Source: Diogma glabrata (Eukaryota; Arthropoda; Insecta; Diptera; Cylindrotomidae). From it: a DNA stretch of 64,000 nucleotides. Of this stretch, positions 1 through 11,188 are shown one piece after another; position 1 is the stretch's first letter; every line of letters begins with the position of its first letter. The DNA lies in the NCBI GenBank assembly GCA_963693315.1, contig OY856188.1, forward strand, positions 96,427,876-96,491,875, in the 5' to 3' direction. Made by a program: the position numbers and the translations under genes. The notes under the pieces are model-generated. The model was not told the origin of the DNA. It saw only the letters and a program-made list of their open reading frames with translations, and did no database searches.

Positions 1-1656
1 TAGTAGTACAATTTAGGAATTTTAACAGGTACGATTTAAGCAACTGGTACATTTTTACTTTATTTTGTAAGAAAACTTATAAAAAATATGGTTTTTGAGA
101 ATTTTTTTTTCGCATATAATAAAAACAGTAAAAACTAACAGAATATGTGAAATACAATTTAAAAGATGTAATACTTTTTTAAAATAAACCTTATGAACTG
201 CAAACAAATACTGCATCGAGTTCGCTCCAATTTTTAACAGGCGATTACAAATAGCTGCATTCACAAAAATGATTGATACCTGGCGGAAATCTTTTAAAAC
301 TACTTTCACTTCAAGTTCTAATTCATAGATTTCACCAAAATCACTGAGGAAGATAAATAATTAGGTGGTACAATTTAGGAGATGGTACGATATAGACAAC
401 TCCCCCCTATATATTATATTCCAAGGGAATATAAAAAAAACAAAAACAAAAAAGGTTCTAAAACGATGACCAAGATCACTTTTTGAACTTTAAAGTAATT
501 AATGAGTTTATTAAAATAATTTCTCTATTGTAGGAATACGTTTCACGAATACAATCCTCGACATTCCTGTTCGTACGTATGATGGATGATATTTTTGCTA
601 TTGATAAAATCATTTAATCCTTTAATGGATTTTAATAGGGAAAGTTAAGCCAAAGTATTTGAAAAATTAACTTGGGTTACAAAAACCGTGTTTAAACTAT
701 ATAAACTGTTTTCAAGAACTGCATGAAGATAAATGGTTTGGTATAGGAACATGAAGGGACAATCATTATATCTAAACCTAAGCGTAAAATTTCTGCTTTA
801 ACTACAACCTCATTTAATCCTTTAAACCAACATTCTTCCTCTAGTTGTCTTTAATAAAAAATTAAGCAATATTTACATCAAAGATATTTATTATAATTTT
901 AAAAAATTCTTATCAGATATCCATTTACCAAATGTTAAGTTTCTCATATTCTTTGTATCATAGAACGGTAAATTTCTTTATAAAATTCTTATATGAAATC
1001 CAGGAAAAAAAGCTAGTCTTAAAATTCTAAAAGAAAATAGGCGTTAACCAGAAACGTTAAAAAAAATGTAACATTCAGGAATTTTTTATTTCATTATAAT
1101 ATTATTATTAAAATATCACCCACACACCAAACAAAAAAAAATAGATTTCCTATAGAAAAAAACTTCTATTCAGTGAGAACAAAAAAAAGTTGAAAAGAGA
1201 AAGAAGAATAAAATATAATATAATAAGATTAGACACGCCTCTAAAATTTCAGTGAGAACATTCTATACATTTCTTCATAATTCACTTTGGATTTCTAGAT
1301 ATTTTTTTTTCTGTTCACTTAATTTTAACCAAAAACATTTATTGTTGTTGTTGTCATTATTATTGTGTTCTGATAGAGAGAAATTAAGGTGGATTTTGAA
1401 TGACAACTAAATAATGTAACATTACAACATATTTTTTTTTATTATTCTTTAAAGTGAAGATTATTATTATAATTCTGATTCTGATTTTATTTTTAAGAGT
1501 GAAGTACATATATCATCGTCATCTAACTTAATGTTGATGATGTTCATGATCATTGTTCACAATAACAGTAAAGTATTTTTTTTATCATACAAATGTAACT
1601 TTTTTTATTTTGTTCTACATTTTAATTTTATTTTAATGTCGTATATTTGTATCTGT
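1..1656. other. AT-rich stretch without a recognised gene
   Basis: No reading frame here resembles a known protein; the short open frames are AT-rich chance frames. Two similar segments at about 6-50 and 366-408 share TAC-AATTTAGGA followed by GGTACGAT and then CAACT, so they look like an old direct repeat roughly 360 bp apart. The rest is poly(A)/poly(T) tracts and simple AT sequence. Confidence 0.5.
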
Positions 1657-1664
1657 TACGTATG
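1657..1664. repeat. Left target-site duplication of hAT element 1
   Basis: The 8 bases TACGTATG lie directly outside the left end of the element and recur exactly at 6855-6862 outside the right end. An 8-bp duplication is diagnostic of hAT-superfamily integration. Confidence 0.93.
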
Positions 1665-3194
1665 CAGTGGCGTAGTTAGGGGGGGGGGGGGGCGGTCCGC
1701 CCCGTGTGTCACCCCATTTGGGGTGAAACCCGACCGTAAAAAAAACTTAAACAAACCATCCCAATGTTTTCAACGATAAAAACTTAGAAACCATTTTAAC
1801 CAGGTTATCCATATAATTTTAATTTATAAATTGTGATAACTTATAAATGTGTCCTATAAAGGTGTTATTGGTTCAAAAAGAATCTTTTCTACTTTTTAAA
1901 ACTTTTGAGATATTACGTTTAATTAAATTTTTTAACAATATTAATCGAATCAACATGGATGAGCATTGAATACCATCTCCACAATTACTCAATAGCTTTG
2001 AATATTCCTATAGATACCATATTTTTTTTTTTTTTTTTAATAAAATGTGTTGTGTAGTAGGAACTACAATATGTGTCACAACAACAAATAAAAACCTTTT
2101 AAGACCAAGGTCCCACAACAACATACGTTCAAAGGTGTTGATGGACGTAAATCTTTCTTTTTTTGTATTTTTATATTTTTTGTTAAAGAATGGATAACTA
2201 AACAAAAAATCCTATCACTGACAAAATATGACATAGGCCAATATTTTATGATAGAATAGAGAAAATAAAAGTAAATTAAAAAGTAAATAGCAAAAATGTT
2301 TACAAAAATTTGCTGGAACAAAATAAAAATGTAGTTGCCAATAATCCAGCCGGTTGCATATTCCTTGATCCCGTGACTCACCATCTTTCTTGAAGATTAA
2401 AGCCCACACATAGTTATATGAAGGCTCGTTTCTTCAAGGAAGCAATAGCGTCTCATCATCAAGGATTATTTCACAGCTAAGATTGAGGGTGCTACCGTTG
2501 ACTGAATACAGTTCATCCGCCACCACCCCTAAGATGTCACCTTGGCTAGTGATATCTCACTGCCATTGCCAGTGGTACGTGATATCCCTCGTTAACTCGT
2601 ATGTCAATAGCAGGGACTGGAGTACGCGGGGTTGTCACACCCGTAGATCAAAAATAAAAAAAAAAAAAAAAATTTCAAAACAACAAAAACTGATCCCTCC
2701 ATGCGGGAACGGTATTGACTTTTTTTTACGGTATATTATTTAGTATGCAAGAATGATTCGTTAATGACCAGGTCTGAAAACACATATGCTGAATAATGTA
2801 TAGGAAAAGTGGTTTCGGTCGATAATGTGGCACCCTTTGTCGATAGGGTGACACCCTTGAGTTACAATGTCTCTATTCCAAAATTATTTCTAAAATATTA
2901 GCTTAACTTTACTACATAATATGTTTTACATTTGAAACAAATTAATTGCAAACACCTAAGGAAACTAATAAACAATCAAATCACCGTGTTTGTAAATGCT
3001 CTCAAAATAATTTTTTTTCCTTTATCTTGAAACTCAAGGAATAAATTGGAATAGATCGTTTTTCAATGGACACAAAAATAATTACTGTGGAATAAAATGG
3101 CAGTTATGCAATTACTGCAGTTTGGCAAATTTTTATAGGTAGATACATACTCATACTGTTTGTTTTCAGTTTTATATATTTCCATATTTGAATT

Positions 3195-3495
3195 AAATGA
3201 AAGTTTATCATTTAAATTACATTTTGTTGGGTTTTAAATCCCTTGTAAATTTCAAACTCATCAAATGATTCTTTTAGAGATCCTTGGCTACATAAATGTA
3301 AAGCCTTCAAAATTTTTTTAAAAGTGGTGTAGCTATTGTTATTAACTATGTAAATGGTTTGCAAAAATAGACTTTAAATTTTGTTTATTTTTCTTCTTAG
3401 GAAGGTATTCCTTAAAACATTTTCCGGTTTTCCCGATGTAAAATTTTTCACAAAAATCACATTTAATTTTGTAAATTATTGAGCATGATTCTAAT
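3195..3495 (-). pseudogene. Penelope-like GIY-YIG endonuclease relic
   Basis: Read on the minus strand, the segment gives SIIYKIKCDFCEKFYIGKTG, then KCFKEY and FANHLHS. This matches the GIY-YIG nuclease core of Penelope-like elements: a degenerate G-I-Y (IIY), about ten residues, then YIG with a following K-T-G. A later frame gives LHLCSQGSLKESFDEFEIYK, like the C-terminal part of such domains. Stop codons and frame changes follow the HLHS segment, and no reverse transcriptase is visible upstream, so only the 3' end of an element is left. It lies between the left end and the transposase relic of hAT 1, on the opposite strand, so it is a later insertion into that transposon. No catalytic activity is expected. 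Confidence 0.68.
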
Positions 3496-3665
3496 TGGAT
3501 ATTTAATTTTTATTTTTTAAATAGTTCCTTATAATATTAGGTATATGATTTGTATATTCCATTTTATCAAATATTATTTAATATAAGTTGTTACAAGGAA
3601 ATTTAAATAAATTAATTTTCTTGGCGGTGTATTTAGTCGTTAACATAGTGTACTTATTATGAACT

Positions 3666-3727
3666 AGACATATATGTATCCTACAAATATATTTAGAATA
3701 ATATATTTGTAGGATACATATATGTCT
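3666..3727. repeat. Perfect 28-bp inverted repeat (hairpin)
   Basis: The left arm 3666-3693 begins AGACATATATGTATCC and the right arm 3700-3727 is its exact reverse complement, with a 6-base loop. It lies inside hAT 1, upstream of the transposase frame. It may be a tiny foldback element or the remains of one. Confidence 0.9.
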
Positions 3728-3757
3728 GCTAATGGAAATTATAGTAGGTAGAATGCT

Positions 3758-3791
3758 AATTATAGTAGGTATGCTAACACCTACTATAATT
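3758..3791. repeat. 13-bp inverted repeat with duplicated arm
   Basis: AATTATAGTAGGT (3758-3770) is mirrored at 3779-3791 across an 8-base loop. The arm motif ATTATAGTAGGT also occurs once more just upstream (3738-3749), so a short duplication preceded or followed formation of the hairpin. Confidence 0.8.
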
Positions 3792-3904
3792 AAAAATATT
3801 TTTTAGATTTCGTTTAGCAAATATCGCAAAAACGAAATATGCCACTAGGAGATCATACTTCTTAAAGAAAAAGTGGGTTCCATCAGAGAAAGACCAAACA
3901 GGTT

Positions 3905-6740
3905 AAAATAGATGCAGTTCAGAGCATATCTGGATCCATCTATAAATATGTTACAAAACCCAATGATATCCAAGGCTCATTAAAAGAAACTGATTCTCAC
4001 GTTGATGCAACATATGTTTCAGAGAATATTGGCTCATCTTCGGAAAGTAACAGCGACAACACAGAATTAATAATGATAACCTATGATGAAGACGAATCAG
4101 AAAGAAATACTGAAAATGACAGTGATAATGCTGCTAATGCTTCTACTATCGAAGACAGTATTTGCATGGGTGAATTACTTCAGGACTTAAGAGATGTATC
4201 ACATTGGAATATACTCGTCTCTGATAATGTTCGCATTGAAATCATAAAAAAGAAAGTGAACATTTTCAAAATAGAGAAGGATCGTTTGCTACTGTATCTT
4301 GACACGGGTTGGACATAAAAGGTGATGTTCGCCGTCTTTCTAAAGAATGGTATTATAAAGTGATGACATATGGTGAAAAATTCTGCGGTCAAGGATGGTT
4401 TTTTCTCCTTTAAATAATAACCTGTACTGCTTCTGCTGTCGTATATTAGCTGTCACCAATAGTAATAATACAAAATCTACGACTGAATTTCATAAGAAAT
4501 TAAACCCCAAAGTAACCGATCATGAAACTTCAAATGAGCATCTGGAGAACTTTTAAAATTGGCAAACTTTGGAAATGAGGTTAAAATTTCATAAAACGAT
4601 AGGAGACACAGCCTTGCAATTAATATATAATGAAAAATAGAAGTGGAAACATCTTTTATCCAGATTATTGGATATAACTTTGTTTTTATCTAAACAAAAC
4701 CTAGCATTTCGTTGACATGATGAAGGACAAAGTTCTTCAAATAAAGGCAATTTTTTAGGACTAGTCAATCTATTGTCAAAGTATGATGTAGTGTTAAAAG
4801 AACACATTTTGAATGTGGAGCATGGTAAATCACCAAAAGTATCATATTTGTCACCAGATATACAAAATGAGTTCATAAATGTTTTAGCGTTTAAGCTTGT
4901 CAACGAAATTAAATCGGTTAAATATTTTGGAATTATGTTTGATAGCACAACTGACATTTCACATATTGATCAAATGTCAGAAGCGATTCGTTATGTGAAA
5001 ATTGATGGTAGAAAAGTGGAAATTAAGGAAGTATTCCTTGGATTTTTTCCTTTACATGGAAAAAAGCCGCTGATATAAGCGATGAAATTATTACACTGAA
5101 AAAAAATGAAGTAATGACAACCTCATCTCGAAGTTTGCAGTTTATTATTCATGCAAGGAAAAGATATTTACAAACAATTTCGCCGTGATTGGGACAACTA
5201 CTTAGTACTCAGTAACATTGTCCTGACAACAGAATGAGGTTTATTTAAAGTATAAAGTGTTATATCCAATATAACAGACAACAGTAGTTGAATAAAGTTA
5301 ATAACTATTTCCATGGAAACATATTTCTTTGGCTTTATATCATGAATTTATCATTTTAAAATTTAATTATTTGAGATTAATTGAACTATATTTTATTTTC
5401 ACATAGATATTTCATGTGATTGTCGGCTTAGAATTGCACAGTTGTTGAATCAAGCTCGTAGTTCGATTCGCCATATCTGCCCGCACGGTGAGGTTGAGAC
5501 AACTGCATTTCGATTGGAAATAGGACATGTTTTTTCAGTGTAAAATTCTTGAAAATGATGGTATAGATGTTATGAATTGTCGTTCCTAAGGTTATGATAA
5601 TGCAGCTGTTATGAGTAGTATACATGGAGGAGTGCAAGCTATTATTAAAGTTAAAAATAACAAAGCAATTTTTGTCGGCTGCATAGATCATTCAATTAAT
5701 TTATGTGACAACAATCATTTGCACAAAATGTAGCTTGTGTAACATTTTTCGGAACAGTGGAAGCCATTTTTACATGTTTTTCTGCTTCGACTAGCCACTG
5801 GGAAGTAATTGTTAAACACAACAAAGCAACTGTTAAAAGACTCTTAACAGCGCATTGGAGTGCTCATTATGCTGCAGTAAAAGTATTGACCGAAAATGTT
5901 GATGGGATTGTGACTGTAATTGAGAAGTTAAGTGATCAACAAGAAAATGTAGACACTAGAGGCGCTGCATTGAGCCTTATCAATGCAGCATGTGCTTTCG
6001 TTGCTATCTTTTGTTTCGGAATGATATTCTAAGAGAAATAATATCTGTGCTCAGATTGGATTGCAAAGCAAGGGTTTGAATATTGATCAATTAGTAATAA
6101 TAATATAGAGTCAATTCGTAACGAAGTCACATTGTAGAAGAGGCAATAGATCTTGCTGCGAAAAAATCGGAGGACTATGAAATTCCAATAAAAAGCCGAA
6201 TTCGTCGTAAAAACGTAAAAAACGAATGGCTGGTGAGTTTGCCCCTGATGTTGGACTGACACTGAGAGCTCAACTTAAAAAGGACATGTTGGAATGTCTT
6301 GACCGATTCAGTGTTGAACTTCGAACTAGACTGAAGTCAGTTCAAGATTTAGCTTCATTGTTCGAGGTTGTGCAGACAAACACTTAGCTTTTGGCGAACA
6401 GTGAAGATTTGAAATTATCGGTATCAAAATTTACCGGTTTTTATGATGGGGTATTGGCAACAGAGCTCCTCATAGAGATACAAAGGTTGAGGAGGCATTT
6501 AAAAGCGGCCAATGTTACAGTTTATAACTGGGTGTACGTAGACTTTTTGAAATTCATCGTAGAACGGGATTTTTCAGAATTTCATACGAATCTTACGGTC
6601 GCACTAAAGTAATTTATGACTATTTGCGTATTAGTAGCTTCGTGTGAGAAGAGTTTCAGCAAAATAAAATTAGTTAAAAATTACTTGCGGGCAACAATGA
6701 CACAATGTAGCTTAATAATAATAATGCTCGTTTGTATTAA
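3905..6740 (+). pseudogene. hAT transposase relic, ZMYM1/DUF4371 type
   Basis: The N-terminal part is open from about 3908 to 4318 (acidic, with TENDSDNAANASTIED). A TTF-type zinc-finger-like piece follows (FSPLNNNLYCFCCRIL, about 4400-4450). The 4773-5078 segment includes SVKYFGIMFDSTTDISHIDQ, which carries the DST-D-SH signature of the DUF4371 region with the first catalytic Asp. A MITE interrupts the gene at 5094-5540, after which coding resumes as KILENDGIDVMNCR and later FSASTSHWEVIVKH. Further on are LTLRAQLKKDMLECLDRFSV and a C-terminal hATC dimerisation piece, SCEKSFSKIKLVKNYLR (about 6640-6690). Several stops and frameshifts separate these pieces, so it cannot encode active transposase. 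It is the transposase of the surrounding hAT element, since ends and coding are in the expected relation. Confidence 0.88.
5094..5540. mobile_element. 447-bp MITE with TA target duplication
   Basis: It begins CACTGAAAAAA and ends TTTTTTCAGTG, with TA on both sides (5092-5093 and 5541-5542). It splits the hAT 1 transposase between ADISDEIIT and KILENDGID, two segments adjacent in intact ZMYM1-like proteins, so its boundaries are fixed independently by protein continuity. A TA duplication points to a Tc1/mariner-type mobiliser (family knowledge). It has no coding capacity. Confidence 0.82.
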
Positions 6741-6854
6741 TTAAAAAAATTATAAATTACGTTCATCGGCTATTTATTATTATTGAAAGTTTTTATTTTT
6801 GGGGTGACACCACAATATCCGCCCCGGGTGTCACCCATGCTAGCTACGCCACTG

Positions 6855-6862
6855 TACGTATG
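6855..6862. repeat. Right target-site duplication of hAT element 1
   Basis: TACGTATG, identical to 1657-1664. Confidence 0.93.
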
Positions 6863-7239
6863 GTTTGGTTTGTAATTAGGATATTATAGTGGGTTACTAT
6901 TATTCATCAGGATTAACTGAAACTCAAATACTGAAGATTTACAAAAATTGTATACAACGGACAGCCGACAGAGCTAGTGCAAAATAAAAGGTGAAATGTA
7001 AACTGCTGAGTAATACATCACTAAAGAAATTCATAACAGCGGAATAATAACCAGGTCCTGGTCTTAGATACCTACTGCAGTACATTTTAATTGTTCCGAC
7101 CTCTGAACCAGTAACCAGAAAATGTCCAAACTTATCGGAGAAGATATAACCTGTTAAATCATTAAATCAGGGTTGCGAAGGTGCTTAATTTTGGTTCTTC
7201 AATATTGTGTTCAATTTGAAGATGAATTTATATTCTAAT

Positions 7240-7553
7240 TCTATCATGTTTTCATCATATGAATTCCATCTGGTGTTCGTACAGTTTCAAATAGGAGTCG
7301 CTTCGGATTTGTATTACAAGTTTGAACACGTAACTCTGCCAGCTTTCTTACTGTAGATAATGTAGAAAGTATAGTACTATTAAAGTCTAGTACTATTTTA
7401 CTTATTATACAGTCATTTTGTGACTGTTACAAGTTTGTTGTTTTAGACGCAATATTATTAAACACATCCAATTGATGTCTCAAAAGCAATTTTTCTTTCA
7501 CAAGAAAATTGCTGTTGCATCTTGCTAAAACGTAATGGCAACCATAATACAAT
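7240..7553 (-). pseudogene. Unidentified coding relic
   Basis: On the minus strand one frame reads about 100 codons with protein-like composition and a single internal stop. Recognisable stretches are GLYYGCHYVLARCNSNFLVK, KLLLRHQLDVFNNIASKTTN, DFNSTILSTLSTVRKLAELR and NPKRLLFETVRTPDGIHMM. Farther downstream on the same strand (about 7060-7130) another frame gives SDKFGHFLVTGSEVGTIKMY and then RPGPGYYS, possibly part of the same gene. I do not recognise the family. It has no visible ATG and no terminal repeats. It lies between hAT 1 and a gypsy LTR, so it could be a decayed host exon, a processed pseudogene or an unknown mobile-element gene. Composition (less AT-rich than the flanks) supports past coding. 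Confidence 0.45.
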
Positions 7554-7849
7554 CCCCATTTTACCTATAATTATGTTAATAAAACAAAATCTAAACGTTT
7601 TTCCTTTTTTTAAGGAAGATATTGTATCTAAATAGCTGCAAATTTTTACTGCAACAACGTATCGGCAGTTTCAAATTGTTACTTGGGAAGAATCAGAAAA
7701 ATGGATTTAAATCAAAAAATCAGTATCATTTATAATTAATAATATTTTGTTGTCTACATTTAAGTAAAAAAATACAATAGTATCAAAAATGCAGGTATTC
7801 GTTCCGCTACAAAACTAGAACCCAACTTTTATATATCAACGTGGTTTTA

Positions 7850-8275
7850 CATATCGACTATCCTTTAATCGGTTTTTATTTTTCTCAGTCGTAGTGATTT
7901 GCATTCTAACCCGAATAAATCAACATACATAATAGAAAGTCAGCCGTGTATAAATAAAAAAAGGAAACATACATAGAAAAGTTATTCAAATAAAACAAAA
8001 AAAAGAAACAACTTCATAAAATCAAATCAAAACAATAAGATCCTTCATAATTTTACCAATTATATTAATATATCAATTATATTTCAATTATATATATAAT
8101 TATAACTGAAATTAAAACACACAAATAGGATCACCCTGTTCAGATTACCCAATATTTTGGTTTTAGTTTAAAACAACGAAAAAAATTTATTTATTTCACA
8201 ATAAAAAAAAACAATTGATTATACATCGAAATTTAGGAACAGCTAAATGTTTTGAAATGAAAAATATGCATTACA
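7850..8275 (+). repeat. Ty3/gypsy LTR copy a (3' part)
   Basis: This shares blocks with the LTRs at 11189-12257, 31900-32229 and 49354-53557: GGAAACATACA, then GGATCACCCTGTTCAGATTA, and the end ATTACA followed by GTGGAACG (8271-8283). The end TACA followed by GTGGAACGT is common to all four copies, so the LTR is taken to stop at 8275. The 5' limit is uncertain because similarity fades before 7900. Confidence 0.55.
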
Positions 8276-8480
8276 GTGGAACGTCATAAATAGACAGATA
8301 CTATTTATGAAATGATTCTGATAGTACGAAATGCATGTAACCACACATGAGAACCGTCTGTTTTAGATTTTAAAAGAAAATATCTAATGATTTTTTTTGT
8401 CATTACCAAAGGAACCTTTATGCATCTCTCCGGTTCAGAGCTAATGTTAAGAGAGCTCTTTATTTTTGATTTGTTTTATT
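8276..8480 (+). other. Post-LTR leader and degenerate gag start of gypsy copy a
   Basis: After the LTR the sequence keeps the family leader (ACAGATACTATTTATGAA, GATAGTACGAAATG, TTTTAGATTTTAAAAG). It then reaches the site where other copies have ATGTCTACTGAT. Here the start codon is ATA, so gag cannot begin, and nothing gag-like is readable downstream. Confidence 0.5.
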
Positions 8481-10000
8481 GTTTATTCCGGTTAACTGAA
8501 AACCGGTTTCTAACAATAAGCATACATTACATAGAATAATTAATTATTTAAAAAACCTCTTAGAAGACCAATCAACATCTTTGTGCAATTTCGACTAAAT
8601 AATAATCAGCTGCTTCTCGAACAAAGGGAGACTGAAAATCATTTCATAATTGGACGATGCATGTAGACTTGCTAAAATATAATATAACGCAACAGAAAGT
8701 TGGAATAAAGAATTCCAAAGGAGCGTTTTGAGCCAATGGAATAAAGTCGTATTTTCACGAGTTTTTGATTCAATTAAAGGGAGTTAAAAATTTTAATTTA
8801 ATCGTTTAAAATTTTATTCCACATTTTGTTTATCTAGAAATTACAGCGGTATGATGTACTTTAAATGTGTATCTGGTCTTTTTTTTGTATCTCCTCATAT
8901 CCCCTCTTTTGTATCTTCTTAAAGCAAATGACTGAAAGCTATAATAAACCTAGATTTATCTTTAAATATAAAAAACTACCACAAATTCCTACAAAATATC
9001 TCCATTTATATCAAGTAGTAATATGTAAATTTCAATATATCAAGTAAGCAAACATACAAAGCTTAAAAGTAATGTTTAGTAATAATTGACAACAACAGCA
9101 GTAATCCACCCACGACATATTGAACACAACAAAAAAAAATTTAAATAAACATAAAAATTATTTCTGTTTGTTTTGTTTATTTAATTTACATCTGATCATT
9201 TTCTCACTTCCATCCACCAAAGTAACACAAGTCACAACTAACCAATCATCCATTCATTATAACTATAACCATTACCATTTACTACAATTATTGTGTTATT
9301 AATATTATTATTTTTTATGATTTTGTGACCTAAAACTACACAATTTCCATATGATCATGAACGATAATAATCGAACTTTATGTGTGGTTTGGTTTATTCA
9401 AGAAAAGCAAACGAAATAACTCAAATATTATAATTTTACCAGTTAAGACCGAGGTTGCTTGTTATAAGTTAAACAAAAATTAAATAAATTTTATTACTAT
9501 TATTATTAAGAGACGGGATACAAAATGTTGTTGCTTTTATTTTGTAAAGGAAAGAAGAAATTATTTTAATTTTTTTTAAATTTTATTTCAAATTGAATGT
9601 TTTAATTTGCGATAATTGGCCCACCCATGAAAAAATATTGTTGATTTAATTAGAATAAAAGAAATCTTTATTTTGCATCATCTCTCACTTTCAATGATTT
9701 ATAGTCAGTTGAGTAAGAATCGTATAATGAAGAATTTGTGTCATGTTGGAAATTTACGCTAGGCGTTATTTTCACCTTGAGGATAAATTTGAAAAAATGT
9801 TGTAAATTAACTCTAATTTGATTTCAGGTAAGCATATTACGCTCAGTGTTAAAGCATTTATTGTATTGTTATTTTAGAGAAATTATTATTTGTATAAAAC
9901 TCACACCATCAAAATCAAACAGTAGTTGCTCACAAGAATCCTAATTAATTGGACCTATTCAATATACATACGCCAATATTTCTTGATAGGAGGTAAGAAA
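8481..10000. other. Stretch without a recognised gene
   Basis: AT-rich sequence with poly(A) and poly(T) tracts, AAC/ACC-rich simple repeats around 9120-9300 and a small hairpin near 8485-8510 (CCGGTT facing AACCGG). I see no protein similarity in any frame. Confidence 0.5.
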
Positions 10001-10229
10001 TAAAAACAGAACTAAAAAATAATTTCAAAAAAACTTGAAATTCTAAATATAATTGAATGTTTTGTCAATTTGTTCTTTCGAGTTGTTTGGATGCATAAAG
10101 GTCTTCGTTCAAACCTGTTAGAATTCACATAACAACAGGGGTGATAGGTGCCTATAGATTTGTACGCTTTTTGGTGTATCCCAACCCAACGAGTAAACCA
10201 AGGTCCTGACCCACTAAACATGACAACGG

Positions 10230-10640
10230 TTTACAGTGTTCAATAGTAGCCAAGACCCCTGGCTTATAGATTAGACACTTTGGATAAGCCAGAGCCGCGT
10301 CACAGCGCCAAAACACTATGACTACTAAGGGCTTACCACCGCTCCATTGACTTTAGGATTAGAAGCCGTAGCGAAGTCTTGGGGAACCAATGAATACCAT
10401 CAATTATGGAAACTACTTCGATTCGCAACACGATTCGCGATCAGAAATTTGACTTCAGACCATTGGGTGACACGATCAATGGTGGCAGGATATAGTGTTT
10501 TCCAGCGATATCCATGAGAAGATGGCCAAAGACCTCTCAAATCGATGTGAATGTGAATCGAGAGTGACATTAAACCAAAAGCAGACTTCAACACTAATTG
10601 ACGACCAAAAGAGTTGTTTTGAAACCAGTTTTCGTGATGC
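10230..10640 (-). pseudogene. Ty3/gypsy integrase core relic
   Basis: The minus-strand frame around 10400-10594 contains HIHIDLRGLWPSSHGYRWKT, then IDRVTQWSEV. This matches the start of the retroviral-type integrase core, H-x-D-x-x-GP-L-P-S-x-GY-R followed by DR-x-TRW-x-E. The first catalytic Asp is kept (HID) and the GP pair has become RG. A later frame has ASNPKVNGAVV, resembling the YHPQSNG-MVER block that precedes the catalytic Glu. Stops and frame changes occur throughout. In a minus-strand element integrase should lie below RT; here the LTR and gag start at 10776-12257 intervene, so this belongs with gag rather than directly with the RT at 12.3-13.4 kb. Confidence 0.72.
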
Positions 10641-10775
10641 TCTTATTCAAGGATGAGAAAGAATGTTTAGCTTATCAAAAATAGATCGTCTCAGCTAGTC
10701 AGAAATATACAGACATAACGAGTTGATTGAGGTATCGCAAGAAATTGACTTTATTGTTTCACTGGTTGAGATAGG

Positions 10776-11042
10776 TTATAGCTTTTTAGAGAAAAGTTTT
10801 AAGAGTTGCCAACATACTTTATTCAATAGTTCGAGTACTGCTGTTGTTGCAGTACCAGAAACATTCATTTTGATACAAAAACTTGCATTTTGTAACTGTT
10901 GATTGAAGAATGAACTGTTTACAAGCGTTGTTTTGACTAGACCAACGACTGTACTGCAGTGGAGATGCCATACACAAAAGCTAAACTTTTTTGTATCATC
11001 TTGACTAGTGTAACGACCAACAAAAATTTGATCAGTGGACAT
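10776..11042 (-). pseudogene. N-terminal gag-like frame after gypsy LTR b
   Basis: An 88-codon open frame starts with an ATG in the conserved context AAAGAAAATGTC and begins MSTDQIFVGRYTSQDD. The same start and first residues recur after the other LTR copies (MST-RIFVGRYN at 49.24 kb; ATGTCTAATGAATAG at 32.37 kb, stopped after four codons). The position just downstream of LTR and leader marks it as the gag N-terminus. The protein itself carries no domain I recognise and stops early. Integrase debris follows after about 135 bp, so most of gag, protease and RT was deleted from this copy. Confidence 0.55.
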
Positions 11043-11188
11043 TTTCTTTTAAATTCAAAATCAAACAATTATCACATTAATCATACTTTCATTCCGTACT
11101 ATCAAACAACTTAAGATCGTTTATATAAATAAATGATATAAAATATCTGACCTACATAAATAATATCTGACCGTATACAACGTTTCAC

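Larger units (their letters stand above)
1665..6854 (+). mobile_element. hAT DNA transposon 1 (ZMYM1-like transposase), complete ends
   Basis: The element is 5190 bp. It begins CAGTGGCGTAGTTAG (1665-1679) and ends with the inverted match CTAGCTACGCCACTG (6840-6854), 14 of 15 bases paired. Subterminal GGGCGG and GTGTCACCCC blocks are also mirrored (left about 1688-1717, right about 6801-6836), and a G homopolymer of about 14 follows the left TIR. Perfect 8-bp duplications TACGTATG flank it. The transposase relic is on the plus strand (3905-6740). Nested insertions are a TA-flanked MITE (5094-5540), a Penelope GIY-YIG relic (about 3195-3495) and two hairpins (3666-3791). Stops and frameshifts make it non-autonomous now, but the clean ends could still be mobilised in trans. 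Confidence 0.92.
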
